Counted from the first letter of the stretch, positions 16,834 to 27,102 are shown. The stretch is 64,000 nt of DNA from an uncultured Clostridia bacterium (GCA_934476235.1 CAKSNL010000001.1:496001-560000), one strand, 5' to 3'. Notes: a model not told the origin generated them from the letters alone. Numbers and translations: made by a program.

Positions 16834-19503
16834 TTATGCCTCGATCGTTACCGTGGAGGTCTCCCCGTCCCACGATACCTTATAGCCCATATGCTCGGAC
16901 ACGAATCTGAGCGGAATATAGGTTCTGCCGTTGACTATTCTCGGTGCGACCGCCACACCGTAGCGCACGTCGCCTATCCGGACTCTCGTGTTTTCTGCCT
17001 GGAATACCATGGTTTTTCCGTCGCTTGCGGTAACGGTGATTTTTTTCGATTCGCCGTCCCAGGAAACCGACGCTCCCATTTCTTCAAACAGACCGCGGAG
17101 AGGAATCAATGTGGTTCCCGAAGCGATAAAGGGCGATGCGTCAAGCTCCTTATCATACGAATTGCCGCTCTTTAAGACGCCTATCTTATTGTCGCCTATC
17201 TTAAGCGTGTAGCGCTCCGCATTGGCAGTTTCCCTCGTTTTTTTAGCTGCGGGAGTTTCATAAAAATCAACCTCGCTCGCGCCTGCGTGAACGTTTGCTA
17301 TCTTGCCCTGGTCGTTTATGGTGGAGGTTATGTCGATTCTTAAATACCTCGTCTTAACCGGCGCCGAAAGATAGAACATCTCTCTCGCGAACGAGAGGTA
17401 TCTTATCTCCGGTATCGTGAATGTTTCAGCCGTTTCAAAGTTTACTCCGTCGCTTGAGGTGCTGATGCCGATCTCGACCCAGTGCGTGCCCAAAAATCCG
17501 CCGCCGCGCGGGATATAGCTTACCGCGCTAATCTCATACTCCGTTCCGAAGTCATAGGAAAGATATGCCGGCATGACCTTTTTGTCAAAGCCCTCCGTGG
17601 AGCCGTCCTCGTTTCTGTACTGTGTGTGCCATGTGCTATAAATGTTTGTGTCGATAGTCTTGACCGCCGTTAAGTCAAGGTCGTTCGCATTTTCAAAGGG
17701 ATAAGGCTGCTCGCTGGACGCGGTTACCTTTACCTTTGACTTGTCTATCGCGCTGATGGAAAGAGTGTCTTTTTTATCGTTAAACTCCTTCGCGGTGTAG
17801 GTCTTAAGCTTCGTATCCGGCTTTAACACCGTGATTTCGGACGCAACCGCATATCCCGAAACGGAATCGGTCACCTCAAGGCGCACCGCCTTTGCGCGGA
17901 TGTTCTGCGGGAATGTGATGTCAACAGGCGTTCTTTTATAATTTGCCGAGCTTGAAACGCCGTATAAAAATTCGAAATCGTCCGTTATCTGATAGAAGGT
18001 CTCTCCGTCGTCGGAAGCGTAAAGTCTTCCGCGCTTGAAGATTCCGGACGCGGACGAGCCCTCCGCTCTCGGGTAATAGCGCATGCCGGACGTTACCGTT
18101 GCCTCCGGGAACAATACCGTATAGCTTATGGGAAGCGCGTCCTTATAAACGATATTTCCGTCCTTTGCCTCGTAGTATGAATGCCAGAATGTTGACTTGT
18201 CTCCGTCATACGCCGCGGCGGGCTTATTGCTGCCGGATAAAGCGCTGCTCGCTCCGATTATCCATTTTTCATTGGGAACGAGTTCGTCCTCCCCGAACGA
18301 CGCGTTCTCGCTGAGCTCGGCAGCGGAGCTTGACGCGCCCTTGTCGCTTCCGGTCTTGGTCTCCTCTTTCTTTGTTTCGGTCTGCTTCGTTTCGCCCGCC
18401 GAGAGCTTAACGTCCTTTATTTCCACACTTTTAAGCTCCTTATTCTCCTTAAGAAGCGCAAGCTCGGCACAGGTCCCGAAGCCCTGGGTGCCCTCTGTTA
18501 TTACATAACGGAACGCCTTTATTTTAACGTTGCCGGAAAAGAGCGTTTCTCTCGCGCCGCGGTTTGAAATATTTTCAGAGTACGCCATATCGCCGACCTT
18601 TGTAAACGTCTTTCCGTCCGCCGATAAGTAAAGCTCCGCACTTTTAACTATGCCGGCTGCCGAAGCGTCCTGCCTGGGATAGTATCTGAAGCCCGAGAAG
18701 CTTTCGGCTTTGGGTAGCGTTACCTCAAGCGTGTAGGGCGCCGCGTCCTTTTTCGTTACCGTGCTTCCTTCGTTTTCATAGCCCGAGTGCCATATAGTGC
18801 TGCCATTTGAGTCGATCGCACTTTCCGGAGCTATCCTCGCGCTTGACGCGGTGATAGTCCACCCGGTCTTTTCCGCTTCGTCTGCTGGAGCGGGAACAGA
18901 TGTTTTATCCGACTCCGACTTTGCCTCCGCCTTCTTATCCTCGCCGTCCGAAAGCGCAATATTCTTAACATCCGCCGTCTTTAACGAGCTTTTTTCCTTG
19001 ATGAGCGAAAGCTCCGAGCATGTTCCGAAGCCGTTTACCGCGCTTACTATAACGTAACGGAACGCTTTTATTTTAACGTTGTCTGAAAATAGCGTCTCGC
19101 GCCCTTTGCGGTTTGAATCGTCCTGAGTGTAAACTATGTCTCCTGCTTTTTTAAATGTCTTTCCGTCTGCCGAGAGGTAAAGCTCCGCAGCCTTTGCGAT
19201 ACCGGAGGCGGAACCGTCCTGTCTCGGGTAATATCTGAAGCCCGAAACCGTTTCAACATTGGGAAGCGTTACTTCAAGCGTATAGGGTGCCGAATCCTTT
19301 TCGGTGATCGTGCTGCCCTCCGCTTTATAGCCGGAGTGCCAGATCGTTGACGTATCCGAGTCTATCGCACGCTCCGCCGGGTCCTTTGAGCTCGACGCCG
19401 TTATCTTCCACCCGTCCTTTGAAACCTCGTCGGACGCGGCGAGCGATACCGTTACGCCGAAGACTAAAAATGCCGAAAGTAAAATACTTATTATTCTTTT
19501 CAT
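16834..19503 (-). CDS. Secreted protein with four discoidin-like repeats and wall-type stalk domain
   Basis: 889 residues with a signal peptide ending near VSLAASD. Four F5/8-type C (discoidin, carbohydrate-binding) repeats lie at about 26-170, 212-355, 410-560 and 585-750. The first three share the pattern W-x-I-x-A-S-S, TxWHS and GxRYYPR, and repeats 1 and 2 are close copies. Low-complexity Glu/Lys/Ser linkers separate them. The C-terminal 130 residues are a copper-amine-oxidase N-type domain (TLIPLRGLFEEMGASVSW and TYIPLRFVSEHMGYKVSW), common in clostridial surface proteins and not catalytic. It follows the GH-like gene by 14 nt, so the two are co-expressed. The role is probably glycan binding. 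Confidence 0.87.
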   Translation of the reverse strand: MKRIISILLSAFLVFGVTVSLAASDEVSKDGWKITASSSKDPAERAIDSDTSTIWHSGYKAEGSTITEKDSAPYTLEVTLPNVETVSGFRYYPRQDGSASGIAKAAELYLSADGKTFKKAGDIVYTQDDSNRKGRETLFSDNVKIKAFRYVIVSAVNGFGTCSELSLIKEKSSLKTADVKNIALSDGEDKKAEAKSESDKTSVPAPADEAEKTGWTITASSARIAPESAIDSNGSTIWHSGYENEGSTVTKKDAAPYTLEVTLPKAESFSGFRYYPRQDASAAGIVKSAELYLSADGKTFTKVGDMAYSENISNRGARETLFSGNVKIKAFRYVITEGTQGFGTCAELALLKENKELKSVEIKDVKLSAGETKQTETKKEETKTGSDKGASSSAAELSENASFGEDELVPNEKWIIGASSALSGSNKPAAAYDGDKSTFWHSYYEAKDGNIVYKDALPISYTVLFPEATVTSGMRYYPRAEGSSASGIFKRGRLYASDDGETFYQITDDFEFLYGVSSSANYKRTPVDITFPQNIRAKAVRLEVTDSVSGYAVASEITVLKPDTKLKTYTAKEFNDKKDTLSISAIDKSKVKVTASSEQPYPFENANDLDLTAVKTIDTNIYSTWHTQYRNEDGSTEGFDKKVMPAYLSYDFGTEYEISAVSYIPRGGGFLGTHWVEIGISTSSDGVNFETAETFTIPEIRYLSFAREMFYLSAPVKTRYLRIDITSTINDQGKIANVHAGASEVDFYETPAAKKTRETANAERYTLKIGDNKIGVLKSGNSYDKELDASPFIASGTTLIPLRGLFEEMGASVSWDGESKKITVTASDGKTMVFQAENTRVRIGDVRYGVAVAPRIVNGRTYIPLRFVSEHMGYKVSWDGETSTVTIEA

Positions 19504-19517
19504 CTTTCAGACCCTCC

Positions 19518-22172
19518 TCATATCAGCTCTGCCGCACGCTGTGCCGCCTCGGTCGAAATGCCCCGTCCGAAAGCGACCGATGAACCCAAATTCACTATTT
19601 CAAGACCGAACGCCTCGCTCATCATTGATACGGGAACATATATAACTCCGCCGATCTCCCTAACCGGTGCGGAAAGGTAAATATCCTTGCCGTCCGATAC
19701 TGCGGAGGACGAATCAACGGTCGTATAAACCATTTTTTCCTCTGTGTCGATTTTTAAGAACCGTCTGTCGGACTCATAAATGACCTTTGTGGTGCCGTAG
19801 CCCAGCGCGTCATTTAACATTGCCGCCGGAATGTACACATTTCCGTCCAGATACTGAACGCCGTACGCCGTGTTTGCCTCATAAACGTTCATTATTCCGC
19901 CGTTTATTACCGCTTTATTGCTTCCGGGCTTTACCACCGTTACGGTTTTAAGAAGTTCGCGGTCAGATTCTGATACGGTCTTGTCCTCATAGTCCTTAAA
20001 CACGTAATTGAATCTGCCCGAAGGTGCCGCGATTCCATTAATATAGAAGTTTAAGATATCCGAATCGTCCGAATTGTCGACCCACTTAAACTCAATATCG
20101 GTCTTATCGCCCATCGAAAGAACACTCTTTTGAATTTTTAACTGATACATCGTGCCGGAAGCCTTGTATTCTGCCGTGCCGCAAACGGTCCATGCTCCGT
20201 TTAAGTATTTTTCGACCGTGCTCTTTCTTATGCGGAAGTCATAGCCCTCCCAGCCGGTCGCATGGTTGCGGTCGGTATCTAAATAGAGCACCATGAAGTT
20301 GTCCGTCTCCTCACCGGTGAGCGCTTTTTCGGTGTTTGCCATGAAATAAATATACTCCTTGTCGCGCGCCGCCTTGGAGGTAGTTATGTTGTTTCTTGCG
20401 GTCTTGTTTTCATATTTTACCTTAAGATAGCCGACCGAGTCGCGCTCGTACGCGCCCTTGACGCTGACAAACTCCGGTGTAACCTCATTCCACGAATCGG
20501 GGTTGCCTAAGTCTACCGTGACCTCTGCCCCCGCAGCGGGTGCCGGGCGCACGCCCTTCCACTTTCTCACCGCGTCCGCCATTAACATATAGCCGTTGTC
20601 GCGGTTGGAGTTTTTGGAGATTGCAAGGTCACGTGTTCCGATCTCATCAAAATGGTCGATAAACGAGTTTTTGAATCTGCCGGAATAGTTCTCGTTTCTT
20701 ACCGCCGTCCACTCGTTCCAGCTGGAGATCAAAAGAATCTTCGCGTCCGTGCGTAGCGCTCCGGCAATCTTTTCCTCAAAGCAATAGTTATAAAGATATG
20801 CTTCGGGTCTTAAATCAAATCCGTAGGTCTCGGTGTAGTTCTTGCCTCTTACATAGGCACTGCTCATCGGTGCCAGACGCTCGGTCTCAACAGATTTATT
20901 CTCGGCCGCAGCAGCGATAACGGTTTCGGGATTCCCTTCAGAATCCACACCGAATGTGCGCTGGGGGAATTTTTCCGCTATCGACCACTTGTTGTCCTTC
21001 TGCGTCATCTCACGGCGCCAGTCGCTCTCTATACCGCGGAAGGTGAAAAAGTCATATATTTCGTCGGAGAGCGCAATCTCAACCGGGTCATCTGCGTCCA
21101 GTCCGACGTCAAGATTTTCCTCATGCGCCAATATAAGTGGCTTGCCTTCGTGATAATACCAGAGGTCTTCGTATCTGCCCTCTTTGTAAAGAGTTAAGTA
21201 AAGGTCCTTAAGCGTATATTTGGTGTCCGCCACTCCGGAGGTCAGATTGCACGTGAAAACGACCTTCGGAACGTTGACGCCGGACTCCTTCGCGTCGCGC
21301 AGAGCCTTAAGCATTGCCTCCAAGTTCTTTTTAAATGTAACGCGTCCGTTGGTGTAGTCCAAAAAGAGGAAGTCTATTCCCACGTCCGCCAAAAGCTCCG
21401 CGTCACGTCTGTACACCCAGTAATCGTCTCCGGCATAGTAGCCGTAGAGCGGTTCACTGTGGAAGTAATTTGTCCTGCCCTGAGGCCATGCCTCGTTAAA
21501 GTACGCGTCCTCGCCGTACGCCTCGGGGTGCTCCTTTTGAAATTCGGTGTTGTTTATAATATTGACTGTCGTGTCCTCATCGGTGTTCCAGTTCCAGTAG
21601 AAAAGACCGACCGCCTTGCCCGCTTTGACGCCTCCGACCTCACCATAGTCGGCAACGTGCCTTCCGAGTCCGCTCGTCGCAGCCCATGTGTCCGAATAAC
21701 TGTCACGAAGGGCTGAATCCGGCACGGGCACGTATTTCTCCTTCTCGGGCACCGCCGCGTCGGAAACAGAAACGCTCTTTATAGTGCTCGACCCGGCAAC
21801 GCCGTAGACTGAGCCTATATAAAGGTCATGAGTCCCCGTTGCCGAAACGTTGGCGGAAAAGGTATTTCCGCCGTCGGGATCCATATAAATATAGCCCAAA
21901 AGCTTGCCGTTTTTATCATCAAGCCTTAACTCGAACGTATCTCCGTTCCAGTGCGAGGTATAGTTCGGCTCGCCCGTTACGGTGACCGACTTTACCTTGT
22001 CAAAATCAACAGACGAAAATTTTATGTACTCATCCGCCTTGAGCTTAATGTCGCCGTCCGTTTTCAACCCGTCCGACGCACCGGACACTTTAAGAGCAGT
22101 GTCTGCCGCGAAAACCGTGAAGCAGGAACTGACCATTAAAAGTGCCAAAATGAGTGCCGCAAGTTTTTTCAT
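19518..22172 (-). CDS. Secreted GH71/GH99-like putative glycoside hydrolase
   Basis: 884 residues with a signal peptide (cleavage near TVFAAD). After an N-terminal beta-rich region (24-140) comes a TIM-barrel-like segment (about 165-500) with FYWNWNTDEDTT, IDFLFLDYTN and LISSWNEWTA, the pattern of GH71/GH99-like and WbsX-type enzymes. A CBM9/DOMON-like module follows (about 520-690; YLDTDRNHATGWEGYDFRI). A copper-amine-oxidase N-type domain ends the chain (about 730-880). It heads an operon with the discoidin-repeat protein. Activity on a surface or dietary glycan is inferred; an exact family call needs a profile search. Confidence 0.8.
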   Translation of the reverse strand: MKKLAALILALLMVSSCFTVFAADTALKVSGASDGLKTDGDIKLKADEYIKFSSVDFDKVKSVTVTGEPNYTSHWNGDTFELRLDDKNGKLLGYIYMDPDGGNTFSANVSATGTHDLYIGSVYGVAGSSTIKSVSVSDAAVPEKEKYVPVPDSALRDSYSDTWAATSGLGRHVADYGEVGGVKAGKAVGLFYWNWNTDEDTTVNIINNTEFQKEHPEAYGEDAYFNEAWPQGRTNYFHSEPLYGYYAGDDYWVYRRDAELLADVGIDFLFLDYTNGRVTFKKNLEAMLKALRDAKESGVNVPKVVFTCNLTSGVADTKYTLKDLYLTLYKEGRYEDLWYYHEGKPLILAHEENLDVGLDADDPVEIALSDEIYDFFTFRGIESDWRREMTQKDNKWSIAEKFPQRTFGVDSEGNPETVIAAAAENKSVETERLAPMSSAYVRGKNYTETYGFDLRPEAYLYNYCFEEKIAGALRTDAKILLISSWNEWTAVRNENYSGRFKNSFIDHFDEIGTRDLAISKNSNRDNGYMLMADAVRKWKGVRPAPAAGAEVTVDLGNPDSWNEVTPEFVSVKGAYERDSVGYLKVKYENKTARNNITTSKAARDKEYIYFMANTEKALTGEETDNFMVLYLDTDRNHATGWEGYDFRIRKSTVEKYLNGAWTVCGTAEYKASGTMYQLKIQKSVLSMGDKTDIEFKWVDNSDDSDILNFYINGIAAPSGRFNYVFKDYEDKTVSESDRELLKTVTVVKPGSNKAVINGGIMNVYEANTAYGVQYLDGNVYIPAAMLNDALGYGTTKVIYESDRRFLKIDTEEKMVYTTVDSSSAVSDGKDIYLSAPVREIGGVIYVPVSMMSEAFGLEIVNLGSSVAFGRGISTEAAQRAAELI

Positions 22173-22223
22173 GTTTTTATTGTCCTCCTTATGTTTTTAT
22201 ACGTGTTACATCCCTATAATTAT

Positions 22224-22252
22224 ATTATAATATACTTACATTGCCGTATCAA
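22224..22252 (-). promoter_or_regulatory. Sigma-A promoter of secreted glycan-protein operon
   Basis: Minus strand: -35 TTGATA (22247-22252), 17-nt spacer, -10 TATAAT (22224-22229). An imperfect inverted repeat at 22326-22353 (TTAAGCTTAC/GTAAACCTTAA) lies about 75 bp upstream and could be an operator. The rest of this 296-bp spacer (22173-22468) shows only AT-rich sequence and the gpmI terminator. Confidence 0.75.
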
Positions 22253-22400
22253 TCCCTTTTTCTTTAATTTTTTGCCGTTTTGCACCGTAGGTTCATGCTT
22301 TTATGCGCAAAAAATTAAAGCTGATTTAAGCTTACCATAACAGTAAACCTTAAGTCAATGTCTAAAACAAACTTTATTTTGTACTTTTCGTACAAATCAA

Positions 22401-22427
22401 AAAGAGAGACGCAGTGCATCTCTCTTT
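22401..22427 (-). terminator. Terminator of pgk-tpiA-gpmI operon
   Basis: AAAGAGAGA pairs with TCTCTCTTT around a 9-nt loop. On the minus strand the stem runs into further T residues (TTTTTG). Confidence 0.75.
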
Positions 22428-22468
22428 CTCTTCATCAGTATATCATATTAAAATGTGCCTTTATAGCT

Positions 22469-24016
22469 TTATTCTGTAAAGAGGCACTCGCCCGTCATTT
22501 CCTCAGGCTGGGCAAGTCCCAAAATGCGAAGCATTGTGGGCGCAATGTCGGAAAGCCTTCCGCCCTCTCTCATTTTATGTTCTCCGTCGCCTACGATAAT
22601 AAAGGGAACGGGGTTCGTCGTGTGAGCCGTGAAGGGACCGCCTGTCTCGGGGTCAACCATCATATCCGCGTTTCCGTGGTCAGCCGTGATGAGTGCGACT
22701 CCGCCCTTGGAAAGCACCGCGTCAACCACCTTGCCGACGCACTCGTCAACCGTTTCGACCGCCTCTACCGCAGCTTCAAACACTCCGGTGTGACCGACCA
22801 TGTCGCAGTTCGCGTAGTTTAATATGATAGCGTCATACTTATCCGAGTTGATTCTCGATAACGCCTCGGCGCAAACCTCGCGCGCACTCATAGAGGGCTT
22901 TAAGTCATAGGTCGCAACCTTGGGAGAAGGAATGAGCGCCCTGTCCTCGCCGTCATACTCCTTTTCGATTCCGCCGTTGAAGAAGAACGTTACATGCGCA
23001 TACTTCTCTGTCTCGGCGATTCTGAGCTGCTTTAAGCCCTTTCCGGAAATATACTCACCGAAGGTATTTTTGAGTGACTCGGGCTTGAATGCAACGTGCA
23101 CGTTCGGCATCGTTTTATCATACTGAGTCATGCACACATAGTAAAGCGGGAAGAATTTTCTTTCAAATCCTGTAAAGTCCGGGTCAACCAGCGTTCTTGT
23201 GATTTCTCTTGCTCTGTCGGGTCTGAAATTGAAAAATACCACCGAGTCGTTCTCGCCGATATGTCCGACGCTTTTGCCGTTTTCCACAGCAACTATCGGG
23301 CGGATAAATTCATCCGTCAAAAGTGCGCCGTTCTCATCCTTCGTTTCGTAGGACTTTTTAACCGCGGCTATGATATCCTCTTCTTTGTCGCCCTCGGAAA
23401 GAACGAACGCGTCATAAGCCTTTTTAACTCTGTCCCAGTTGGTGTCACGGTCCATCGCGTAGTATCTTCCGACAACCGTCGCGATCTTGCCGACGCCCGT
23501 TTCTTTAAGCTTTTCGGAAAGCTCTTCAAGAAATTCCGTTCCGGAAGTGGGGGAAACGTCGCGTCCGTCCATAATGCAGTGAACGAAAACCTTTGTAAGT
23601 CCCTCTTTTTTCGCCATATCAATGAGTCCCTTTAAGTGCTCGATGTGGCTGTGTACGCCGCCGGAGGACAAAAGTCCGATAAGGTGGAGCGCACTGTCAT
23701 GCTCCTTGCAGTTATTTACCGCGCCCATGAGCGCCTCATTGGTAAAAAAGTCGCCGTCCGAAATAGACTTGGTGATTCTCGTAAGCTCCTGATAAACGAC
23801 TCTTCCGGCACCGATATTGGTGTGACCGACCTCGGAATTTCCCATCTGTCCGTCCGGCAGACCGACGTCCATTCCGCTCGCTCCGATCCGGGTGTGCGGG
23901 CAGGTCGCAAAAAGCTTGTCAAGATACGGCGTTTTCGCCGCGGCAATTGCATTGCCTTCTTTATTTTTATTAATGCCAAAGCCGTCCATTATTATAAGTG
24001 CAACCGGTCTTTTCAT
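22469..24016 (-). CDS. gpmI: 2,3-bisphosphoglycerate-independent phosphoglycerate mutase
   Basis: Mn-dependent interconversion of 3- and 2-phosphoglycerate. 515 residues, the usual length. The alkaline-phosphatase-type metal motif LIIMDGFG is at the N-terminus, the catalytic serine lies in GQMGNSEVGHTNIGAG, and DGRDVSPTS, FRPDRAREI, CDMVGHTG and TADHGNAD follow. The start at 24016 has AGGAAG upstream; the in-frame extension to 24067 lacks a site. It is the last gene of pgk-tpiA-gpmI, with a hairpin in the gap after tpiA. Confidence 0.96.
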   Translation of the reverse strand: MKRPVALIIMDGFGINKNKEGNAIAAAKTPYLDKLFATCPHTRIGASGMDVGLPDGQMGNSEVGHTNIGAGRVVYQELTRITKSISDGDFFTNEALMGAVNNCKEHDSALHLIGLLSSGGVHSHIEHLKGLIDMAKKEGLTKVFVHCIMDGRDVSPTSGTEFLEELSEKLKETGVGKIATVVGRYYAMDRDTNWDRVKKAYDAFVLSEGDKEEDIIAAVKKSYETKDENGALLTDEFIRPIVAVENGKSVGHIGENDSVVFFNFRPDRAREITRTLVDPDFTGFERKFFPLYYVCMTQYDKTMPNVHVAFKPESLKNTFGEYISGKGLKQLRIAETEKYAHVTFFFNGGIEKEYDGEDRALIPSPKVATYDLKPSMSAREVCAEALSRINSDKYDAIILNYANCDMVGHTGVFEAAVEAVETVDECVGKVVDAVLSKGGVALITADHGNADMMVDPETGGPFTAHTTNPVPFIIVGDGEHKMREGGRLSDIAPTMLRILGLAQPEEMTGECLFTE

Positions 24017-24043
24017 ACTTTTCTTCCTTTCTGAGATACAAAC

Positions 24044-24065
24044 GGGCTGTGAAGAGTCACAGCCC
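24044..24065 (-). terminator. Hairpin in tpiA-gpmI spacer
   Basis: GGGCTGTGA and TCACAGCCC form a perfect 9-bp stem with an AGAG-type loop between tpiA and gpmI. No U-run follows on the minus strand, so it is more likely an mRNA processing or stability element than a full terminator. Confidence 0.55.
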
Positions 24066-24078
24066 ATTATATTATTTT

Positions 24079-24819
24079 TTACGCGTTTGCGATTACGGTG
24101 AAATCAGCCGTCTTAAGGCTTGCGCCGCCGACGAGTCCGCCGTCGATATTTTCCATTGCGAAAAGCTCTGCTGCATTCTTTGCGTTAACGCTTCCGCCGT
24201 AAAGAATAGTTGTCTTGTCCGCCGCATCCTTGCCGTAAAGCGATGCAACGCACTCTCTTATTGCTCCGCAAACCTCTTCGGCCTGCTCGCTCGTCGCCGT
24301 CTTACCCGTGCCGATAGCCCAGATAGGCTCGTAAGCGATGACTACCTTTGTAACGTCCTCTACTCCGGCAAGTGCAAGCTTGATCTGCATTCTTACCCAG
24401 TCAAAGGTGATTCCGCCCTCTCTCTGCTCCAAGCTCTCGCCGCAGCAAAGAACGGGAGTGATTCCCTTTTCAAGCGCCTTTAACACCTTTAAGTTAACGG
24501 TCTTGTCCGTTTCATTGTAATATTCCCTTCTCTCGCTGTGACCGATAACGACGTATTTAACGCCCTCGTCAAGAAGCATGTCCGCCGAAACCTCGCCGGT
24601 GTAAGCGCCGGAATCGTGATAATCCATATTCTGAGCGCCGACCTTTACGTTAGTGCCCTCGGTCAGGCGAACCGCCGTTTCAAGGTTTGTGAAGGGAACG
24701 CATATCAAAACGTCATTCTTCGCGCCCTTAACGCTCTCGGTAAGCTCCTTTATGAACTCCGAAGCCTCGGAAGCGGTTTTGTTCATTTTCCAGTTGCCGG
24801 CTGCAAGTATCTTTCTCAT
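24079..24819 (-). CDS. tpiA: Triosephosphate isomerase
   Basis: Interconverts dihydroxyacetone phosphate and glyceraldehyde 3-phosphate. 246 residues. Substrate-binding Lys in GNWKMN, catalytic His in VIGHSERR, catalytic Glu in [14 protein letters not shown] and the phosphate loop YGGSV are all present. It lies 17 nt after pgk. Confidence 0.97.
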   Translation of the reverse strand: MRKILAAGNWKMNKTASEASEFIKELTESVKGAKNDVLICVPFTNLETAVRLTEGTNVKVGAQNMDYHDSGAYTGEVSADMLLDEGVKYVVIGHSERREYYNETDKTVNLKVLKALEKGITPVLCCGESLEQREGGITFDWVRMQIKLALAGVEDVTKVVIAYEPIWAIGTGKTATSEQAEEVCGAIRECVASLYGKDAADKTTILYGGSVNAKNAAELFAMENIDGGLVGGASLKTADFTVIANA

Positions 24820-24836
24820 TACAATTACGACCTTTC

Positions 24837-26129
24837 TTATTTATCTTCAAGGCATGCGATTCCGGGAAGAACCTTGCCCTCTAAAAATTCAAGCGATGCT
24901 CCGCCGCCTGTGGAGATGTGAGTCATCTTATCCGCATAGCCGAGCTTCTTAACCGCTGCCGCAGAGTCGCCTCCGCCGATAATGGAAATTGCTCCGCTCT
25001 CTGCGATAGCGTGTGCAACCGCTTCTGTTCCGGCAGCGAAATTGTCCCACTCGGAAACGCCCATGGGTCCGTTCCAGATAACGGTGCCGGCGCCTTTTAT
25101 GGTCTTCGCGTAAAGCTCCTGAGTCGTTGAACCGATGTCAAGACCCATCCATCCGTCCGGAATGGAGTCTGAATATATTCTCATGAAGACCGTGTCTTCT
25201 TTGTACTCTCTGCCGATAACGTTATCAACGGGAATCAGGAAGTCAACGCCCTTCGCTCTTGCCTTTGCCATAAGCTCCTTTGCAAGGTCGATCTTATCAT
25301 CCTCGCAGATAGAGGTGCCGACAGAATTGCCGATTGCCTTGAAGAAGGTGTACGCCATACCGCCGCCGATGATGAGCGTGTCAACCTTATCGATAAGGTT
25401 TTCGATAACGCCGATCTTATCCGAAACCTTTGCGCCGCCCAAAATTGCAACGAAGGGGCGTGCGGGATTTTCAAGAGCCTCGCCCATAACGGTAAGCTCC
25501 TTCTCTATAAGGAATCCGGAAACACCGGGGATATATGCCGTAACTCCGGCAGTCGAAGCGTGCGCTCTGTGTGCCGTTCCGAAAGCGTCGTTAACAAAAA
25601 CATCGGCATAAGAAGCAAGCTCCTTTGCAAATGCGGGATCGTTCTTGGTCTCTCTTGCGTCAAAACGAACGTTTTCAAGTAAAAGAGCCTCACCCTCTTT
25701 AAGCTCGGCTGCCTTAGCCTTCGCGTCGGGTCCGATAATATCGGTCGCAAATGTAACCTTGCCGTCCAAATACTCGTTAAGTCTGTCGGCAACGGGCTTT
25801 AATGTAAACTTCTTGGGATCCTCCTCGGCAGCCTTTTTAAGCATGTCCGCCTTAGCGGCATCTCTTTCAGCCTCGGGAAGAGCCTCAATCTTTGCCTTTT
25901 CCTTCTTGTTAAGTCCGAAGCCCTCCGTCAATACCGCGTGGGGCTTGCCCATGTGGGAGCAAAGAACAACCTTTGCGCCTTCGGAAAGAAGGTACTTTAT
26001 TGTGGGAAGAGCGCCGACAATTCTCTTATCGTCGGTAATAACCCCGTCCTTGAGCGGCACGTTAAAGTCGCATCTTACGAGCACTCTTTTTCCCTTAACG
26101 TCAATGTCCTTTACAGTTTTTTTATTCAT
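24837..26129 (-). CDS. pgk: Phosphoglycerate kinase with internal insertion
   Basis: Makes ATP from 1,3-bisphosphoglycerate. 430 residues, against about 395 typical. Hallmarks: [35 protein letters not shown] and the phosphate-binding [10 protein letters not shown] Lys/Ala/Glu-rich helical insertion of about 40 residues (about 64-107) lies between SHMGKP and [10 protein letters not shown] in the N-domain. It keeps frame and contains no rare features, so it is a lineage insertion, not a frameshift. A good promoter lies 40 bp upstream and GAGGTGA precedes the ATG. Confidence 0.96.
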   Translation of the reverse strand: MNKKTVKDIDVKGKRVLVRCDFNVPLKDGVITDDKRIVGALPTIKYLLSEGAKVVLCSHMGKPHAVLTEGFGLNKKEKAKIEALPEAERDAAKADMLKKAAEEDPKKFTLKPVADRLNEYLDGKVTFATDIIGPDAKAKAAELKEGEALLLENVRFDARETKNDPAFAKELASYADVFVNDAFGTAHRAHASTAGVTAYIPGVSGFLIEKELTVMGEALENPARPFVAILGGAKVSDKIGVIENLIDKVDTLIIGGGMAYTFFKAIGNSVGTSICEDDKIDLAKELMAKARAKGVDFLIPVDNVIGREYKEDTVFMRIYSDSIPDGWMGLDIGSTTQELYAKTIKGAGTVIWNGPMGVSEWDNFAAGTEAVAHAIAESGAISIIGGGDSAAAVKKLGYADKMTHISTGGGASLEFLEGKVLPGIACLEDK

Positions 26130-26167
26130 ACAATCACCTCATGATTAATTTTTATCAATCCTATACA

Positions 26168-26196
26168 ATTATACTAAATATTTTCCATTTTTTCAA
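26168..26196 (-). promoter_or_regulatory. Sigma-A promoter of pgk-tpiA-gpmI
   Basis: Minus strand: -35 TTGAAA (26191-26196), 17-nt spacer, -10 TATAAT (26168-26173), 40 bp before the pgk ATG. Confidence 0.8.
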
Positions 26197-26241
26197 GCTG
26201 AATTATTCATATAACTTTAACTTGGCTATGTTATCTTTTTG

Positions 26242-27102
26242 TCAATCTTTTATATATATAACCGCCGAAAGTCCGGGACCCGCGTGGGACCCGATCGTCG
26301 CCCCCAGCTCAACCGTTTTGATGGACGAGGGGCTAAACGCCTCCTCTGCCGCCTCGGTGAATTCCGAAAGCTTTTCATCGGTCAGCGAATGGTCGATATA
26401 AATATCCTTGCCGGTTAAGATGTGACCCTTGTCCTTATACATCTGCATGAACTTGTCGTAAAGCTTTTTGCCGCCGCGGATCTTGTCGCAGCTTACAACG
26501 AGCCCGTCGCGCACGGTCAGAACCGGCTTAATGTCCATTATATTGGCGATTGCAAGAGTGGCAAGATTTATTCTTCCGCCTTTTTTAAGATAGGTCAGAT
26601 CCTCAACTAAGAAGAAATACTCCGCCTTTTCAGAAACTCTCTTAAATTCGGCTATTACCGCGTCGCGGTCCTCGCCCAGGAGCGCCTTTTCAGCCGCCGC
26701 CATTATCGCGATTCCGTAAGGAAAGCTCAGCATCATCGAATCGACCACCGTTATATCGCGGTCGGGCTCGCCGGACAGTATCTCATTTTTTGCGATGGCA
26801 GCCGACTGGCACGTTCCGCTTGCCGCGGAGCTCATCGTAATGCAGACAACGGAGTCGTAAGAGTCCATTTCCTCTCTTATCGCCTTTTCCCATTCGTCCG
26901 CAGTTATCTGAGAGGTCTTGGGAACTATTTTTTCCGCTCTCATTTTCTCGAAAAATTCGCGGTTTGATATGTCGACCCCGTCGCGCAGATAATTCTCCCC
27001 GTCAAAAGTGAACCAGAGCGGAAGCACCCTTATATTGAGCTTTTCCGCGTCCGCGCGCGGAATGTCCGCCGCACTGTCGCAAATTATTTTTACCTTTGCC
27101 AA
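26242..27102 (-). CDS. DegV-family fatty-acid-binding protein
   Basis: 286 residues of the DegV/FakB type, which bind a fatty acid for phosphorylation by FakA. The N-terminus VKIICDSAADIPRADAEKL has the family S/T-D pattern. TSQITADEWEKA, SSAASGTCQSA, VVDSMMLSFPYG and the C-terminal GATIGSHAGPGLSAV are family blocks. It starts 13 nt after the small membrane-protein gene with AAGGAGG, so they are co-transcribed. Many clostridial genomes carry several DegV copies; this one has no FakA neighbour. Confidence 0.93.
   Translation of the reverse strand: MAKVKIICDSAADIPRADAEKLNIRVLPLWFTFDGENYLRDGVDISNREFFEKMRAEKIVPKTSQITADEWEKAIREEMDSYDSVVCITMSSAASGTCQSAAIAKNEILSGEPDRDITVVDSMMLSFPYGIAIMAAAEKALLGEDRDAVIAEFKRVSEKAEYFFLVEDLTYLKKGGRINLATLAIANIMDIKPVLTVRDGLVVSCDKIRGGKKLYDKFMQMYKDKGHILTGKDIYIDHSLTDEKLSEFTEAAEEAFSPSSIKTVELGATIGSHAGPGLSAVIYIKD

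Noticed and set aside
16834..19503. A CRISPR-like or tandem DNA repeat in the large secreted gene.
   Set aside because: The repetition is at protein-domain level (about 145-residue repeats with diverged codons), not short identical DNA repeats.
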